Part shown: in pieces, positions 9,642 to 17,122 of the stretch
Position numbering within the stretch: position 1 is the stretch's first letter
How the letters are laid out: the number at the start of each line of letters is the position of its first letter
Assembly: GCA_003343885.1 (NCBI GenBank)
Contig: QAKH01000065.1
Location: 1 to 26,754 of the forward strand
Reading direction: 5' to 3'
Length of the DNA: 26,754 nucleotides
Source of the DNA: Clostridiales bacterium
GTDB taxonomy: Bacteria > Bacillota > Clostridia > Oscillospirales > CAG-382
Notes under the pieces: model-generated
Told to the model about the DNA's origin: nothing
Database searches by the model: none
Seen by the model: the letters and a program-made list of their open reading frames with translations, nothing else
Translations under genes and position numbers: made by a program

Positions 9642-10317
9642 GCAAATTTTCCTTTCGCTGTGACTGCTGCCGATAATCGGCATTTATATCAAATTCAACT
9701 GCCTTTTGCTTTTTTTCGTGAGGTTCACACAATAAACCGAGAGCAGGAAGCAGCAAACCTCCGAGTGTGTTGCCGAAAACAATTAAAAGAAGGTAAGCAA
9801 AACTGTTGACCGAGTAACTGCCGCTTACAAAAAAATAATACATATCAGCTATCGAGTGTTCGAAACCGGATAAAATGAATACCGGTACACAAAAAACAAT
9901 GCCGATATAGCTCTTTCGCTCACGCCATACCGCAACAGCAAGATACATAAGTATTCCGCAAAAAACAGCACGTATTACGGCGGCAGGTACCGACTGCTCA
10001 AGCTTTGCAGCGCAAAGCATTAATGCTGTTTCCGAAACTGCCGGAAGGGCAGTCTTTACCGCAAAAGCACTCACAAGGGTGCCGAAAGCATTCCCGAAAA
10101 GACAGCAAATAAGGAAAAAGAGGTCATTACGAGAATGCTCATATATCGCAAAACCGACTTTCCCTGTAAAAAGGGAGTATCCCATAGAACATATACAAAC
10201 CAACGCCACGGAAAACAGAAGCGCTCCGGCATATTTGTTGTCACAGTTTAGATAAACCGTTCCGCCAATGCTTATAAGTATCCCGGCACAAATACCGCTT
10301 ACAAAACTTTTCTTCAT
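9625..10317 (-). CDS. FNT-family formate/nitrite channel, short form
   Basis: This is a membrane protein of 230 residues, rich in hydrophobic segments (about six). The family hallmark SGFEHSIADMY around residues 150-160 carries the central His154; FocA has GFEHSIANM there, so this protein has Asp where Asn is usual. The N-terminal half has GICAGILISIGGTVYL, as in FNT channels. It is shorter than the usual 260-290 residues because loops and tails are reduced. The gene lies 20 bases after purM and overlaps purN by 17 bases, inside a purine operon ending in fhs. The context suggests formate passage to feed Fhs; nitrite or hydrosulfide are less likely substrates. The RBS is weak, so it may depend on read-through translation. 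Confidence 0.85.
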   Translation of the reverse strand: MKKSFVSGICAGILISIGGTVYLNCDNKYAGALLFSVALVCICSMGYSLFTGKVGFAIYEHSRNDLFFLICCLFGNAFGTLVSAFAVKTALPAVSETALMLCAAKLEQSVPAAVIRAVFCGILMYLAVAVWRERKSYIGIVFCVPVFILSGFEHSIADMYYFFVSGSYSVNSFAYLLLIVFGNTLGGLLLPALGLLCEPHEKKQKAVEFDINADYRQQSQRKENLHGQKN

Positions 10318-10337
10318 TTTTGTACTTTTATATGTAT

Positions 10338-11375
10338 TTACTCAATGACGATTTTTTCATCGGAACGAATCACGTTTCCGATTATGTAAGCGTCTTCGCC
10401 GTTTGCCTTAAGTATTTCAAGCGCCTTGTCAGCATCGCTTGCAGAAACAACAACGCTCATTCCTACACCCATGTTGAAGGTGTTGAACATGTCACGTTCG
10501 GGTATGTTACCTTTTTTAGCGATAAGGTCAAAAATCGGAAGAACCCGCACGGAAGCACGGTCGATTTTTGCGCAGAGACCGTCAGGAATACTTCTCGGAA
10601 TGTTTTCGTAAAAACCGCCGCCGGTGATGTGCGAAACGCCTTTAACCTTAACCTTGTCAAATAAAGCGAGCATCGGTTTTACATAGATTTTTGTCGGTGC
10701 AAGCAGAACTTCTCCGGCACTTTTTCCGCCGAGAGCCGGTTCAGGCTTCGTAATATCTTCGTTTTCAACGTCGAAAACCTTTCTTACCAGACTGAAACCG
10801 TTTGAGTGAACGCCGCTTGACGGAAGAGCGATGATAACATCTCCCTCGCACATCGACTTGTTGTCAAGTATTTTCTCCTTGTCAACGACTCCGACAGAAA
10901 ATCCGGCAAGGTCGTATTCGTCAATGGGGTAAAATCCCGGCATTTCAGCTGTTTCTCCGCCGATGAGAGCCGCGCCTGACTGTACGCAGCCGTCAGCAAC
11001 GCCCTTGACAATGTCAGCTATGCGCTCCGGCACATTCTTTCCGCAGGCAATATAGTCCAAGAAGAATAAAGGCTTCGCTCCGCAGCAGATAATATCGTTT
11101 ACACACATGGCAACGCAGTCAATGCCGACCGTGTCATGCTTGTCCATAATAAACGCAATTTTTAACTTTGTGCCAACTCCGTCCGTACCGCTGACAAGAA
11201 CCGGCTTTTGTATTCCGGTCAAGTCAAGCTCAAACAAACCGCCGAATCCGCCGATATCGGAACAAACACCGCTTGTCATGGTTTTTGCAATATGAGCCTT
11301 CATAAGGTCAACTGCCTTATATCCGGCAGTAATGTCAACGCCTGCCTGTTTGTAGCTTTCGCTGAAGCTTTTCAT
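10338..11375 (-). CDS. purM: Phosphoribosylformylglycinamidine cyclo-ligase (AIR synthetase)
   Basis: It closes FGAM to AIR with ATP. The protein has 345 residues, typical for PurM. The N-terminal SYKQAGVDITAGYKAVDLMKAH, the LVSGTDGVGTKLKIA phosphate-binding stretch, CGAKPLFFLDYIACGK and ALIGGETAEMPGFY are all clear family signatures. GGGFYENIPR lies in the C-terminal half. The start ATG at 11375 has a TAGGAG ribosome site 8-9 bases upstream. It lies 82 bases after purF and 20 bases before the formate channel gene. Confidence 0.97.
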   Translation of the reverse strand: MKSFSESYKQAGVDITAGYKAVDLMKAHIAKTMTSGVCSDIGGFGGLFELDLTGIQKPVLVSGTDGVGTKLKIAFIMDKHDTVGIDCVAMCVNDIICCGAKPLFFLDYIACGKNVPERIADIVKGVADGCVQSGAALIGGETAEMPGFYPIDEYDLAGFSVGVVDKEKILDNKSMCEGDVIIALPSSGVHSNGFSLVRKVFDVENEDITKPEPALGGKSAGEVLLAPTKIYVKPMLALFDKVKVKGVSHITGGGFYENIPRSIPDGLCAKIDRASVRVLPIFDLIAKKGNIPERDMFNTFNMGVGMSVVVSASDADKALEILKANGEDAYIIGNVIRSDEKIVIE

Positions 11376-11457
11376 AATTGTTTTCTCCTATCGAATAAAG
11401 TTATTATTTCGTAATACTAAAATATACTAAAAATACTGATACGACTATGTCTGCCGA

Positions 11458-12894
11458 TTATTTTTGACTTATTTTCTTTTCAAAACGGTTCTTTTGGGTG
11501 TTAGACGGAACTTCCGTCGGATATTCACCTGTAAAACATGCGGCGCAGTGGCTGCACATTTGGTTGTCGTGAGCCGCAAGCATTGGCAAATGATTTACAT
11601 TGAGGTAACCAAGACTGTCAACACCGATAATTTTAGCTATTTCTTCAACAGTATGGTGGCAGGCTATCAGGTTATCCTTTGAGTCGATGTCCGTGCCGTA
11701 GTAGCATGGATTGAGAAAGGGAGGTGCAGAAACTCTCATGTGAACTTCCTTTGCTCCAGCGTCGCGTAACAGCTTAATTGTCGGCGCGCTCGTCGTACCT
11801 CTGACAATTGAGTCGTCAATGATGACAACACGCTTTCCGCATACTGTTTCTTTCACTGCGTTAAGCTTTATACGAACCTTGTCTTCTCTTGAAGCCTGTC
11901 CGGGAGAAATAAATGTGCGTGCGATATATCTGTTTTTTATAAGTCCTATGCCGTAAGGAATTCCGGATTGTCTTGAATAACCGATAGCGGCGTCAATTCC
12001 CGAATCGGGAACGCCTATAACAATATCAGCCTGAACGGGGTGCTCAAGCGCCAAAAAGGCTCCGGCACGAAGTCTTGCGGTATGAACAGAGCAGCCGTCA
12101 ATAACGCTGTCGGGGCGTGCAAAATAGATGTACTCAAAAATGCATATCTTTTTTTCAGCCTTGCCGCAATGGTCGGTTATTGATCTCACTCCGTCTTTGT
12201 CAAAAATGATTATTTCTCCGGGTTCAACATCACGGATAAAAGTTGCGCCTACTGCATCGAGCGCACAGCTTTCAGAGGCTACAATGTACCTGCCGTCAGA
12301 GGTCTTTCCGTAACAAAGAGGACGGAAGCCGTGCTCATCTCTTAGAGCAATCAGCTTTGACGGAGACATAATAACAAGAGAATAAGCTCCTTTAATTTTG
12401 TCCATGGCCTTGTTTACCGCTTCCTCGATAGAAGAAGAGTGAATACGTTCTTTTGTGATGACGTATGAAATGACCTCGGTGTCGCTTGTTGTGTGGAATA
12501 TTGAACCGTCCATTTCAAGCTGTTCTCTGAGCTCGAACGAGTTTACAAGGTTTCCGTTGTGAGCAAGCGCCATTCTGCCTTTTATATGGTTTACTACTAT
12601 AGGCTGGGCGTTAGAACGGTCGTTAGAACCGGTCGTGCCGTAGCGGACATGTCCGACTGCCATATTTCCGGTGCCAAGTGAAGCGAGAACCGTTGGGGTG
12701 AAAACATCGTTAACAATGCCGACGTCTTTGTATGAATTAAAAATACCGTCATCGTTTACAACAATGCCGCAGCTCTCCTGACCTCTGTGCTGCAAAGCAA
12801 AAAGGCCGTAGTAGCAGGTGGATGCGACGTCTGCTGTTTCAGGCGCGAAAACGCCGAAAACGCCGCACTCTTCATGTATTTTTGAATCTATCAT
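11458..12894 (-). CDS. purF: Amidophosphoribosyltransferase, Fe-S type
   Basis: This is the committing step of purine synthesis: PRPP plus glutamine to phosphoribosylamine. In this 478-residue protein the likely glutaminase nucleophile Cys10 follows a short propeptide (MIDSKIHEE), as in the Bacillus-type enzyme that is cut to expose the Cys. The PRPP loop VVIIDDSIVRGTTS is intact. Candidates for the four 4Fe-4S ligands are Cys in KKICIFEYIYFARPDS, in NPCYYGTD, and the CxxC pair within CSHCAACF near residues 447-453. An oxygen-sensitive cluster suits an anaerobe. The RBS (ACGGAT) before the ATG is weak. The 117-base gap to purC has no clear promoter. Confidence 0.97.
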   Translation of the reverse strand: MIDSKIHEECGVFGVFAPETADVASTCYYGLFALQHRGQESCGIVVNDDGIFNSYKDVGIVNDVFTPTVLASLGTGNMAVGHVRYGTTGSNDRSNAQPIVVNHIKGRMALAHNGNLVNSFELREQLEMDGSIFHTTSDTEVISYVITKERIHSSSIEEAVNKAMDKIKGAYSLVIMSPSKLIALRDEHGFRPLCYGKTSDGRYIVASESCALDAVGATFIRDVEPGEIIIFDKDGVRSITDHCGKAEKKICIFEYIYFARPDSVIDGCSVHTARLRAGAFLALEHPVQADIVIGVPDSGIDAAIGYSRQSGIPYGIGLIKNRYIARTFISPGQASREDKVRIKLNAVKETVCGKRVVIIDDSIVRGTTSAPTIKLLRDAGAKEVHMRVSAPPFLNPCYYGTDIDSKDNLIACHHTVEEIAKIIGVDSLGYLNVNHLPMLAAHDNQMCSHCAACFTGEYPTEVPSNTQKNRFEKKISQK

Positions 12895-13011
12895 ATGCTG
12901 TATCCGTCACTTTCAGTAATGGGCGATAATTTGTGAAAATAATACTGTAGAAAATAATAGTGTATTTGTGTATTTTATTTACGAAATCTCAGCTATTGGC
13001 TGTAAAAACGC

Positions 13012-13722
13012 TTATTCACCAAGCAAACGCTTGCGGATTTCTATATATGCGTCCTCAACGTTTCCGAGGTCTCTTCTGAAACGATCCTTGTCGAGCTTCT
13101 CATGAGTTTTGCTGTCCCAGAAACGGCAGGTGTCGGGTGAAATTTCGTCAGCAAGTACGATAGTACCGTCAGAAGTTCTGCCGAATTCAAGTTTGAAATC
13201 AACAAGCTCAATTCCAAGTCCGAGGAAATATTCTTTAAGAACGCTGTTAACCTTGAAAGCCATATCCTTTATGGTTTCAATCTCTTTTTTTGTAGCAAGC
13301 TTGAGAGCAAGGGCATGGTAAGAGTTAATGAGCGGATCGCCGAGATCGTCGTTTTTGTATGAGAATTCAATTGTGGGCTCTTCAAAAACAATGCCTTCCT
13401 CAACACCGTAGCGCTTTGCAAAACTGCCGGCTGAAATGTTTCTTATAATAACTTCAAGCGGCACTATGCTTACCTTTTTAACCAGAGTTTCACGCTCAGA
13501 GAGCTCCTTTACGAAATGTGTCGGAACACCGTTCTTTTCAAGAAGCTGCATGAGATAGTTGGTTACTCTGTTGTTGATAACGCCTTTACCGGAAATGGTT
13601 CCTTTTTTTAAGCCGTTAAAAGCAGTTGCATCGTCCTTATAGTCAACAATAACCAGATTTTCATCGTCGGTAGCGTAAACCTTTTTTGCTTTACCTTCAT
13701 AGAGCTGAGTCGTCTTTTGCAT
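13012..13722 (-). CDS. purC: SAICAR synthetase
   Basis: It joins CAIR and aspartate to make SAICAR. The protein has 236 residues, the usual bacterial size. TTQLYEGKAKKVYATDD at the N-terminus, EVIIRNISAGSFAKRYG around residues 90-105 and VLADEISPDTCRFWD near residues 190-205 are signature regions. The ATG at 13722 has a strong AGGAGG ribosome site 7 bases upstream. A 107-base spacer separates it from purE. The next enzyme, PurB, is not encoded in this window. Confidence 0.97.
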   Translation of the reverse strand: MQKTTQLYEGKAKKVYATDDENLVIVDYKDDATAFNGLKKGTISGKGVINNRVTNYLMQLLEKNGVPTHFVKELSERETLVKKVSIVPLEVIIRNISAGSFAKRYGVEEGIVFEEPTIEFSYKNDDLGDPLINSYHALALKLATKKEIETIKDMAFKVNSVLKEYFLGLGIELVDFKLEFGRTSDGTIVLADEISPDTCRFWDSKTHEKLDKDRFRRDLGNVEDAYIEIRKRLLGE

Positions 13723-13829
13723 GAATCGTTCCTCCTGAAATTATAAATTTTAAGCTTTTTCCATACTGTTTTGTAAATGCACAAATATAAACACAAAAAT
13801 ACAGCGCAGTAAACCGCATGGAAAGCGGC

Positions 13830-14324
13830 TTAAGCGTTGTATTTTTCTTCAATAGCCTTGTTTTTGGCCAAGACTTTTTCGTATCCCTTTGTACGGGTGT
13901 TATCGAGTTTGCTTGCCAGTTCCTCGTCGTAAACAGAAAGAATCTGTATACAGAGAAGAGCGGCGTTTGTCGCTCCGTTTATGGCAACGGTCGCAACAGG
14001 GATTCCGGAAGGCATCTGAACGGTAGACAGAAGCGCATCCATTCCTTCAAGATTTGATGATTTTACAGGTATTCCTATGACAGGCAAAGTCGTGTTAGCC
14101 GCCAAAGCGCCTGCAAGATGAGCCGCCATTCCGGCTGCTGCAATTATGGCACCAAAGCCGTTTTTACGGGCTTGTGACGAAAAAACTCGAGCTTCTTCGG
14201 GAGTCCTGTGAGCAGAATATACGTGTACTTCATAAGGTACACCGAATTCCTTAAGAGTGTCAATAGCCTTTTCAACAACCGGCAAATCACTGTCGCTGCC
14301 CATGATTACTGCTACTTTTTTCAT
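13830..14324 (-). CDS. purE: N5-carboxyaminoimidazole ribonucleotide mutase
   Basis: It moves the carboxyl group of N5-CAIR to form CAIR. The 164-residue protein has MGSDSDLPV, YSAHRTPE with His39, GMAAHLAGALAANT and PSGIPVATVAING, which fit class I PurE; that class needs PurK, which is absent here. I chose the ATG at 14324 because AAAGGAAA lies just upstream. A reading that starts at 14441 would translate the riboswitch and terminator, so its extra 39 residues are spurious. It is the first gene of the operon and directly follows the ZTP riboswitch, so its expression should reflect ZMP level. Confidence 0.97.
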   Translation of the reverse strand: MKKVAVIMGSDSDLPVVEKAIDTLKEFGVPYEVHVYSAHRTPEEARVFSSQARKNGFGAIIAAAGMAAHLAGALAANTTLPVIGIPVKSSNLEGMDALLSTVQMPSGIPVATVAINGATNAALLCIQILSVYDEELASKLDNTRTKGYEKVLAKNKAIEEKYNA

Positions 14325-14349
14325 AATCAATTTCCTTTCAAATTCCTTT

Positions 14350-14394
14350 AAAAAACACAAAAAGGCACACTTACTCTGACGAAGTAAGTATGCC
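14350..14394 (-). terminator. Riboswitch-controlled intrinsic terminator (expression platform)
   Basis: The arms GGCATACTTAC (14394-14384) and GTAAGTGTGCC (14374-14364) form an 11-bp stem with one G-U pair, followed by five T residues and, after GTG, six more T residues. The 5' arm uses the GGCA end of the conserved aptamer P3 strand (14391-14401). Aptamer folding and terminator folding therefore exclude each other, which predicts that ligand binding permits transcription of the operon. Confidence 0.9.
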
Positions 14395-14460
14395 CAGACG
14401 GTCGGCAGATATTTTCTCTGTTTCCTTGTGGTACTCCACATTTCCGTCAGTTGCAGAGAA
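14388..14460 (-). ncRNA. ZTP/ZMP riboswitch (pfl motif) upstream of purE
   Basis: The minus-strand leader has the pfl-motif layout. P1 is TTCTCTG/CAGAGAA (14460-14454 with 14420-14414). Inside it is a conserved ACTGACGG stretch, then a TGTGG/CCACA hairpin (14440-14436 with 14431-14427) followed by AAGGAAA. After a linker comes GCCGA and the conserved CCGTCTGGGCA (14401-14391), the P3 pseudoknot strand. The known family senses ZMP/ZTP, the AICAR nucleotides that build up when 10-formyl-THF is short. It sits between a strong promoter and purE and overlaps a terminator, so it is an ON switch for the operon. Confidence 0.93.
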
Positions 14461-14475
14461 CTTGATTTCGACTAC

Positions 14476-14504
14476 ATTATAGCATTTCCCGCAATTTTTG
14501 TCAA
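14476..14504 (-). promoter_or_regulatory. Sigma-A promoter of the purine operon
   Basis: On the minus strand a perfect -35 TTGACA (14504-14499) and a perfect -10 TATAAT (14481-14476) are separated by exactly 17 bases. Transcription should begin near 14469, just before the riboswitch. Such a strong promoter fits control by attenuation. No PurBox-like element was evident around it. Confidence 0.92.
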
Positions 14505-14610
14505 TCGACAAAACAGATAAAATTAAACAAGTATGTAAAACTTTTTTGGATACTCTTATGAACGATTTTTTATATAGGCAAAGTCAAGCCGAAAACTGTT
14601 AATTTTAGCG

Positions 14611-15564
14611 TTATTTTTTGGCAGTGTCCGCATCTTTTCTGCCTGAAAAATGCTGTACACCCCATATTCCGATAACAATGACCACGCAAGCCGCAACGGT
14701 GAGGAGGTTAAACGGTTCGCCGGCAAAAAATCCGGCACAGGTCGATACAACCGTTATTACGTTTGAAAAAACAGTCGAGCGTGCAAGCGGCAGATAGGTA
14801 TTTGCGTAGTTTACCATGAAATATGCTCCCACGCTTGAAAAGCCGCCGAGATAAATGATTGAAACAATAAATTCTCCGGATTTTAACGGTGAAACGATAA
14901 GGTCGGGCTTAAAACCGGTGGCAACAATAGCATAAGCGCCAAAAAATACCGCTGAAACGATAAACATAAAATAAGTTCTTTCAAACGGCGTGAAAACTTC
15001 TGCTGCATTTCTGCTAAGTACATTGAAAGCGGCGGCGCTCAAAACGGCAACAACGAGAAATATTATCCCGGCAAGATATGTATTTCCCTCGCTTGCCCCC
15101 GAAAAAACAGTTACCGCTATAACGCCGGCAACCGACAGCAGACAGCATATAAGCTGCATAAAGCTCGGCACTTCTTTTAAGAACAGCGCCGAGAAAAACT
15201 GGCAGACAACAGGAACCAAGGCTATCATAACCGACGAAACGATAATGCCTGTGAGCTTTAGACCGAAGCTTTCGGCGATAAAATATATGACCGGCTGGAA
15301 AGTGCCGAGCAACAGGAGCTTCCATACAGGCTTGTTCTTAAAATCAATTTTAATGCGAAGAAGCGGAATCATAATCGACATTATTACAAAGGCAAATATG
15401 AATCTTACGGCGAGTACAACCGGAACATCAGCGTTAGATATGGGCGTTTTGCCGTCAAGAAGCGTTTTGGCGGTGTCAAAAGCTCTTGTGGAGAAAAGAA
15501 AGCTTAATCCGAATATAAAGTTGCCTGTAAATGCGGCAGCCATACCTTTGTGCATTTTTGTCAT
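14611..15564 (-). CDS. EamA/DMT-family transporter, substrate unknown
   Basis: This is a membrane protein of 317 residues with about ten hydrophobic helices in two EamA repeats, typical of drug/metabolite transporters. The first repeat starts at GMAAAFTGNFIFGLSFLFS and the second at LAGIIFLVVAVLSAAAFNVLSR. The ATG at 15564 is chosen because AGAAAGGA lies about 8 bases upstream; longer readings to 15678 would begin inside the promoter. The substrate cannot be told from sequence; such proteins move amino acids, nucleosides or small metabolites. It is transcribed from its own promoter. No convincing terminator separates it from the purine promoter about 110 bases downstream, so some read-through into that operon is possible. 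Confidence 0.85.
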   Translation of the reverse strand: MTKMHKGMAAAFTGNFIFGLSFLFSTRAFDTAKTLLDGKTPISNADVPVVLAVRFIFAFVIMSIMIPLLRIKIDFKNKPVWKLLLLGTFQPVIYFIAESFGLKLTGIIVSSVMIALVPVVCQFFSALFLKEVPSFMQLICCLLSVAGVIAVTVFSGASEGNTYLAGIIFLVVAVLSAAAFNVLSRNAAEVFTPFERTYFMFIVSAVFFGAYAIVATGFKPDLIVSPLKSGEFIVSIIYLGGFSSVGAYFMVNYANTYLPLARSTVFSNVITVVSTCAGFFAGEPFNLLTVAACVVIVIGIWGVQHFSGRKDADTAKK

Positions 15565-15587
15565 GCGGATATCCTTTCTGAACGCCT

Positions 15588-15607
15588 TGATATACCGTGA
15601 TATACCG
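15588..15607. repeat. Tandem 10-bp repeat in the transporter leader
   Basis: TGATATACCG occurs twice in direct succession on the plus strand, followed by GTA. It lies between the transporter promoter and its chosen start codon, in the transcribed leader. A regulator site is possible, but nothing else supports it. Confidence 0.5.
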
Positions 15608-15649
15608 GTAATGGAATTGTTTTCGTACATGCTTTTTTGCGTCGGATTA

Positions 15650-15678
15650 AATATACCACTCTTTGAATGTGTTGTCAA
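15650..15678 (-). promoter_or_regulatory. Promoter of the EamA transporter gene
   Basis: A perfect -35 TTGACA (15678-15673), a 17-base spacer and a -10 TATATT (15655-15650) lie on the minus strand. Transcription would begin near 15643, about 80 bases before the ATG at 15564. This supports the shorter start of the transporter. Confidence 0.82.
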
Positions 15679-15716
15679 TAAAATATTGGCTCGTTAAATT
15701 ATTTACAAATATACCG

Positions 15717-15745
15717 TTGACTTTTGTTGCCGCTGATTTTATCAT
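15717..15745 (+). promoter_or_regulatory. Promoter of the ApgM-like gene
   Basis: On the plus strand, -35 TTGACT (15717-15722), a 17-base spacer and -10 TATCAT (15740-15745) precede the start codon at 15797. The -35 box lies 38 bases from the -35 box of the divergent transporter promoter. Confidence 0.65.
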
Positions 15746-15796
15746 TTTACAGTACGCAGCGTGTTTTACAGCTGCCGGAAAGGACAGATACTGACA

Positions 15797-17023
15797 ATGA
15801 AATATGTTGTAATAATAGGCGACGGAATGGCTGACTATAAGATAGACTCTCTCGGAGGAAAGACGCCGCTTCAGGTTGCCGTAAAACCGAGAATGGACTA
15901 TATGGCAAAACACGGCACAGTAGGCTTTTCTCACAATGTTCCCTGTGACATGGTTCCGGAAAGCGACACGGCAAATCTTGCCGTTATGGGCTATGATCCA
16001 AAAAAATATTCAAAGGGCAGATCTCCTCTTGAGGCTGTAAGCATGGGTATAGACATGAAGCCGGATGAAACGGCGTTCCGAATAAATACAGTTTCGCTCA
16101 CAGAGGGTGAGTGTTTTGAAAAGCAGCGTATTCTTGACCACGGCGCAGACGAAATACCGACCGAAGAGTCAAGACAGCTCATTGAAACCATACAGAAGGA
16201 AATGGGCGATGAGATCCACACATATTATCCCGGCATCAGTTACAGACATTGCCTTATCTGGAAAAACGCACCGGAATTGTGTAACTTCACACGTCCGCAC
16301 GATATTCTCGGCTGTGTGATAGAAGATTATATTCCGAAGGGCGAAGCCGGCAAGCCTTATCTTGATATAATGAAACGCAGCTATGAAATACTGAAGAATC
16401 ATCCTGTAAACATTGACAGAAAGAAGCGAGGTTTACTCAGCGCAAACTCTCTTTGGATATGGGGTCCCGGCAAAAAGCCGCAGCTTACCTCGTTTAAGGA
16501 TCGTTTCGGTGTAAAAGCGACTGTTATTTCTGCGGTTGACCTTATAAAAGGTATAGGAAAATGTGCCGGTATGGAAGTTATAGATGTTGAGGGCGCAACA
16601 GGAAATATAAATACAAATTTTGAGGGCAAGGCAAAGGCGGCGGTAGAGGCTCTCAAAAACGGAAGCGACCTCGTTTACGTTCATGTTGAAGCGCCCGACG
16701 AATGCGGACACAGAGCTGAAATAGCTAACAAGATTAAGTCAATAGAGTACATTGATTCAAAGGTTATAGCGTACATTGAGGACAGCCTTAAGGAGATGGG
16801 CGAGGATTACAGATTTCTTATTATGCCTGACCACCCGACTCCCATTGCGTTAAGAACACACACGCTTGACGCAGTGCCGTACGTAATGTACTCAAGCAAT
16901 TTTGAGGTGGATTCTGACGCTCTTGCTTATGACGAGTTTTTCGGCGTAGACGATATTTCTTATGTCAGCACCGTAAATTATTCAAAAGGTCATCATATCA
17001 TGGAGAATTTTTTAAATAAATAA
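15797..17023 (+). CDS. ApgM-family phosphoglycerate mutase or homoserine-kinase-like enzyme
   Basis: This is an alkaline-phosphatase-superfamily protein of 408 residues. The N-terminal MKYVVIIGDGMAD has metal ligand Asp9, and the nucleophile region PESDTANLAVMGYDP has Ser56. RSPLEAVSMGI follows, and late metal-binding motifs are HVEAPDECGH and MPDHPTPIALRTHT. Relatives either interconvert 3- and 2-phosphoglycerate without cofactor or belong to a subgroup proposed to phosphorylate homoserine for threonine synthesis. The DHPTPI form of the last motif leans to that subgroup in my memory, but this is not decisive. GGAAAGGA lies about 12 bases before the ATG at 15797; a GTG at 15761 gives a longer N-terminus without family support. 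It is the only convincing plus-strand gene here. Confidence 0.85.
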   Translation: MKYVVIIGDGMADYKIDSLGGKTPLQVAVKPRMDYMAKHGTVGFSHNVPCDMVPESDTANLAVMGYDPKKYSKGRSPLEAVSMGIDMKPDETAFRINTVSLTEGECFEKQRILDHGADEIPTEESRQLIETIQKEMGDEIHTYYPGISYRHCLIWKNAPELCNFTRPHDILGCVIEDYIPKGEAGKPYLDIMKRSYEILKNHPVNIDRKKRGLLSANSLWIWGPGKKPQLTSFKDRFGVKATVISAVDLIKGIGKCAGMEVIDVEGATGNINTNFEGKAKAAVEALKNGSDLVYVHVEAPDECGHRAEIANKIKSIEYIDSKVIAYIEDSLKEMGEDYRFLIMPDHPTPIALRTHTLDAVPYVMYSSNFEVDSDALAYDEFFGVDDISYVSTVNYSKGHHIMENFLNK

Positions 17024-17057
17024 GACAGTTTATCTTGTACTGAAATATTGAATAACT

Positions 17058-17094
17058 GAAAAAAACAGGCATCCGGTTGATGTCTGTTTTTTTT
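17058..17094. terminator. Bidirectional intrinsic terminator
   Basis: ACAGGCATC (17065-17073) pairs with GATGTCTGT (17079-17087), with one G-T wobble. The stem is flanked by a T run on the right and an A run on the left, so it can end the plus-strand ApgM-like transcript and any minus-strand transcript arriving from the decayed gene. Confidence 0.85.
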
Positions 17095-17122
17095 ATTTAA
17101 AGTCTATTTAAAGTCAAAGAAT

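Noticed and set aside
13723..13829. TATAAT-like box upstream of purC as an internal promoter
   Set aside because: No acceptable -35 box lies 16-18 bases upstream. The nearby TTTACA is too far away.
13790..13829. CCGC/GCGG hairpin after purE as a terminator
   Set aside because: The stem has only four base pairs and no T run follows directly.
14325..14441. N-terminal extension of PurE by 39 residues
   Set aside because: The extension translates the ZTP riboswitch and the terminator and has no family support. The ATG at 14324 has its own ribosome site.
15761..15796. GTG start at 15761 for the ApgM-like protein
   Set aside because: The family begins at the MKYVVIIGDG stretch, and the extra 12 residues have no support.
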